Assembly: GCF_025961475.1 (NCBI RefSeq)
Contig: NZ_JAOQNS010000002.1
Span: 1-64,000 of the forward strand
Source of the DNA: Rhodobium gokarnense
GTDB lineage: Bacteria > Pseudomonadota > Alphaproteobacteria > Rhizobiales > Rhodobiaceae
Length of the DNA stretch: 64,000 nt
Direction of reading: 5' to 3'
Below, one piece after another: positions 63,232 through 64,000 of this stretch (position 1 is the stretch's first letter; each line of letters opens with the position of its first letter). Below the pieces are notes generated by a model, which did not search any database, was not told where the DNA came from, and saw only the letters and a program-made list of their open reading frames with translations. Both the position numbers and the translations under genes were made by a program.

Positions 63232-63275
63232 CTGAAGCATGATGTGCGTTTCAGGGAAAACGCAGCGTGCTTCAG
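63232..63275. terminator. Nested hairpin between convergent hydratase and TRAP genes
   Basis: Outer arms CTGAAGCA (63232-63239) and TGCTTCAG (63268-63275), inner arms TGCGTTT (63245-63251) and AAACGCA (63258-63264). It covers the TRAP gene stop codon (63272-63274). There is no clear T run; it may be a terminator or another palindromic repeat. Confidence 0.5.
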
Positions 63276-64000
63276 AGCCGGTAGGGAATGTAGGTCACGA
63301 TATCGGGGATCAGCCACAACAGGCCGAGCGCAAGGAACATCAGGCCGATGAAGGGCAGCACCCCGCGTGCGACGGCGCCGAGCGAACTTCGCGCGACCGC
63401 CTGGATCACGAAGAGGTTCAGCCCGACCGGCGGCGTGATCAGGGCGACTTCGATCAGGATCACGAAATACATCGCGAACCAGATCGGATCGATGCCGAGC
63501 GCGAGCACGGTCGGAAACAGCACCGGCATCATGATCAGGAGCATCGACAGGCTTTCCAGGAACAGCCCGATGAACAGCAGGATCATGCCGACGATCAGGA
63601 GGAAGCCGATCTCGGACTGGGCGTGGGTGTCGAACAGCATCGAGATCTGCGTCGGCACCTGGTAGATCGTCACGGCCTTGCCGAAGATCTTCGCCCCGAT
63701 GACGATCAGGAAGAGCACGATGGTCGTCGAAACGGTCTGCCGCAGCGCCTCGACGAAGCCCTTCCAGGTCAGCGAGCGCAATACCAGGGCGGTGATGAGG
63801 AGGGCGGAAACGGCGCCGACGGCCGAGGCCTCGGTCGGCGTGAAGATGCCGGAATAGATGCCGCCGATCATCAGCGCGGCAAGGCCGCCGGTCGGGATGG
63901 CCCGGAGCGTCGCGTGCCAGCGCTGCTCGCGCCCGACCTTGGCGGAGGGCTGGTATTCCTTGGAGAAGTAGGAATAGGCGACGCAGTAAATGCCGAACAG
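63272..64000 (-). CDS. TRAP transporter large permease (DctM-like), truncated by window edge
   Basis: About 242 C-terminal residues of a DctM-type permease are visible; the frame continues unbroken to base 64000. Conserved parts include GIYSGIFTPTEASAVGAVSALL, FIGLFLESLSMLLIMMPVLFP and ITPPVGLNLFVIQAVA. It imports a carboxylate or sugar acid with a small permease and binding protein that would lie beyond the window. It closes the sugar-acid locus, giving it a second importer besides tctABC. Confidence 0.88.
   Translation of the reverse strand: MFGIYCVAYSYFSKEYQPSAKVGREQRWHATLRAIPTGGLAALMIGGIYSGIFTPTEASAVGAVSALLITALVLRSLTWKGFVEALRQTVSTTIVLFLIVIGAKIFGKAVTIYQVPTQISMLFDTHAQSEIGFLLIVGMILLFIGLFLESLSMLLIMMPVLFPTVLALGIDPIWFAMYFVILIEVALITPPVGLNLFVIQAVARSSLGAVARGVLPFIGLMFLALGLLWLIPDIVTYIPYRL

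Overview
The window is GC-rich alphaproteobacterial chromosome. The gene families, their order and the dispersed palindromic repeats point to the order Hyphomicrobiales. The lifestyle is that of a sulfur oxidiser using the reverse dissimilatory sulfite reductase (rDsr) pathway, possibly a purple nonsulfur bacterium. Taxonomy is inferred from gene content only; there is no rRNA here.

Layout. (1) 1-4450: tail of an unknown gene, a repeat-filled spacer, a nickel module (hupE and nikR, divergent, with a candidate NikR operator between them), a zinc alcohol dehydrogenase and an orphan PcfJ-like gene. (2) 4468-9318, minus strand: soeC-soeB-soeA, the cytoplasmic sulfite-oxidising molybdoenzyme. (3) 10140-24985: a glycogen block, glgC-glgA-glgX-malQ on plus and glgP-glgB on minus, with a chemoreceptor carrying a c-type haem motif and a GyrI-like protein in between. 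(4) 25393-48595: the sulfur core. Two tandem near-identical TSUP transporters precede dsrABEFHCMKLJOP. A TrpD2-like protein, a DUF302 protein, dsrN, a 2[27 protein letters not shown] protein, two tiny genes, cysG and a small membrane protein follow. A FadL-type porin and a tusA-dsrE2 pair lie convergently. (5) 49175-52520: tRNA-Met, a large TPR protein with about nine 47-residue repeats, and a frameshifted remnant resembling a superinfection-immunity gene with a SHOCT tail; this looks like a junction of horizontally acquired DNA. (6) 52727-64000: a sugar-acid catabolic locus with two enolase-superfamily proteins, a tripartite tricarboxylate transporter, a 2-hydroxyacid dehydrogenase, LysR, SDR, zinc dehydrogenase, a hydratase of the FAH superfamily and a truncated TRAP permease.

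How it works together. Stored or imported sulfur is passed as persulfide through TusA/DsrE2, DsrEFH and DsrC to DsrAB, which releases sulfite in the cytoplasm. DsrMKJOP re-oxidises DsrC-bound sulfur and feeds the quinone pool, and DsrL links the chemistry to NAD(P)H. SoeABC then oxidises sulfite to sulfate, and the TSUP proteins probably move sulfite or another sulfur anion. CysG and DsrN make the sirohaem (amide) that DsrAB needs. Having glycogen synthesis and breakdown between soe and dsr suggests physical coupling of carbon storage with sulfur metabolism.

The least explained parts are the accessory genes inside the dsr block (TrpD2-like, DUF302, dioxygenase-like, the 64- and 71-residue proteins), the haem chemoreceptor, the TPR protein next to the tRNA, and composite palindromic repeats that coincide with the stop codons of dsrB and tusA.
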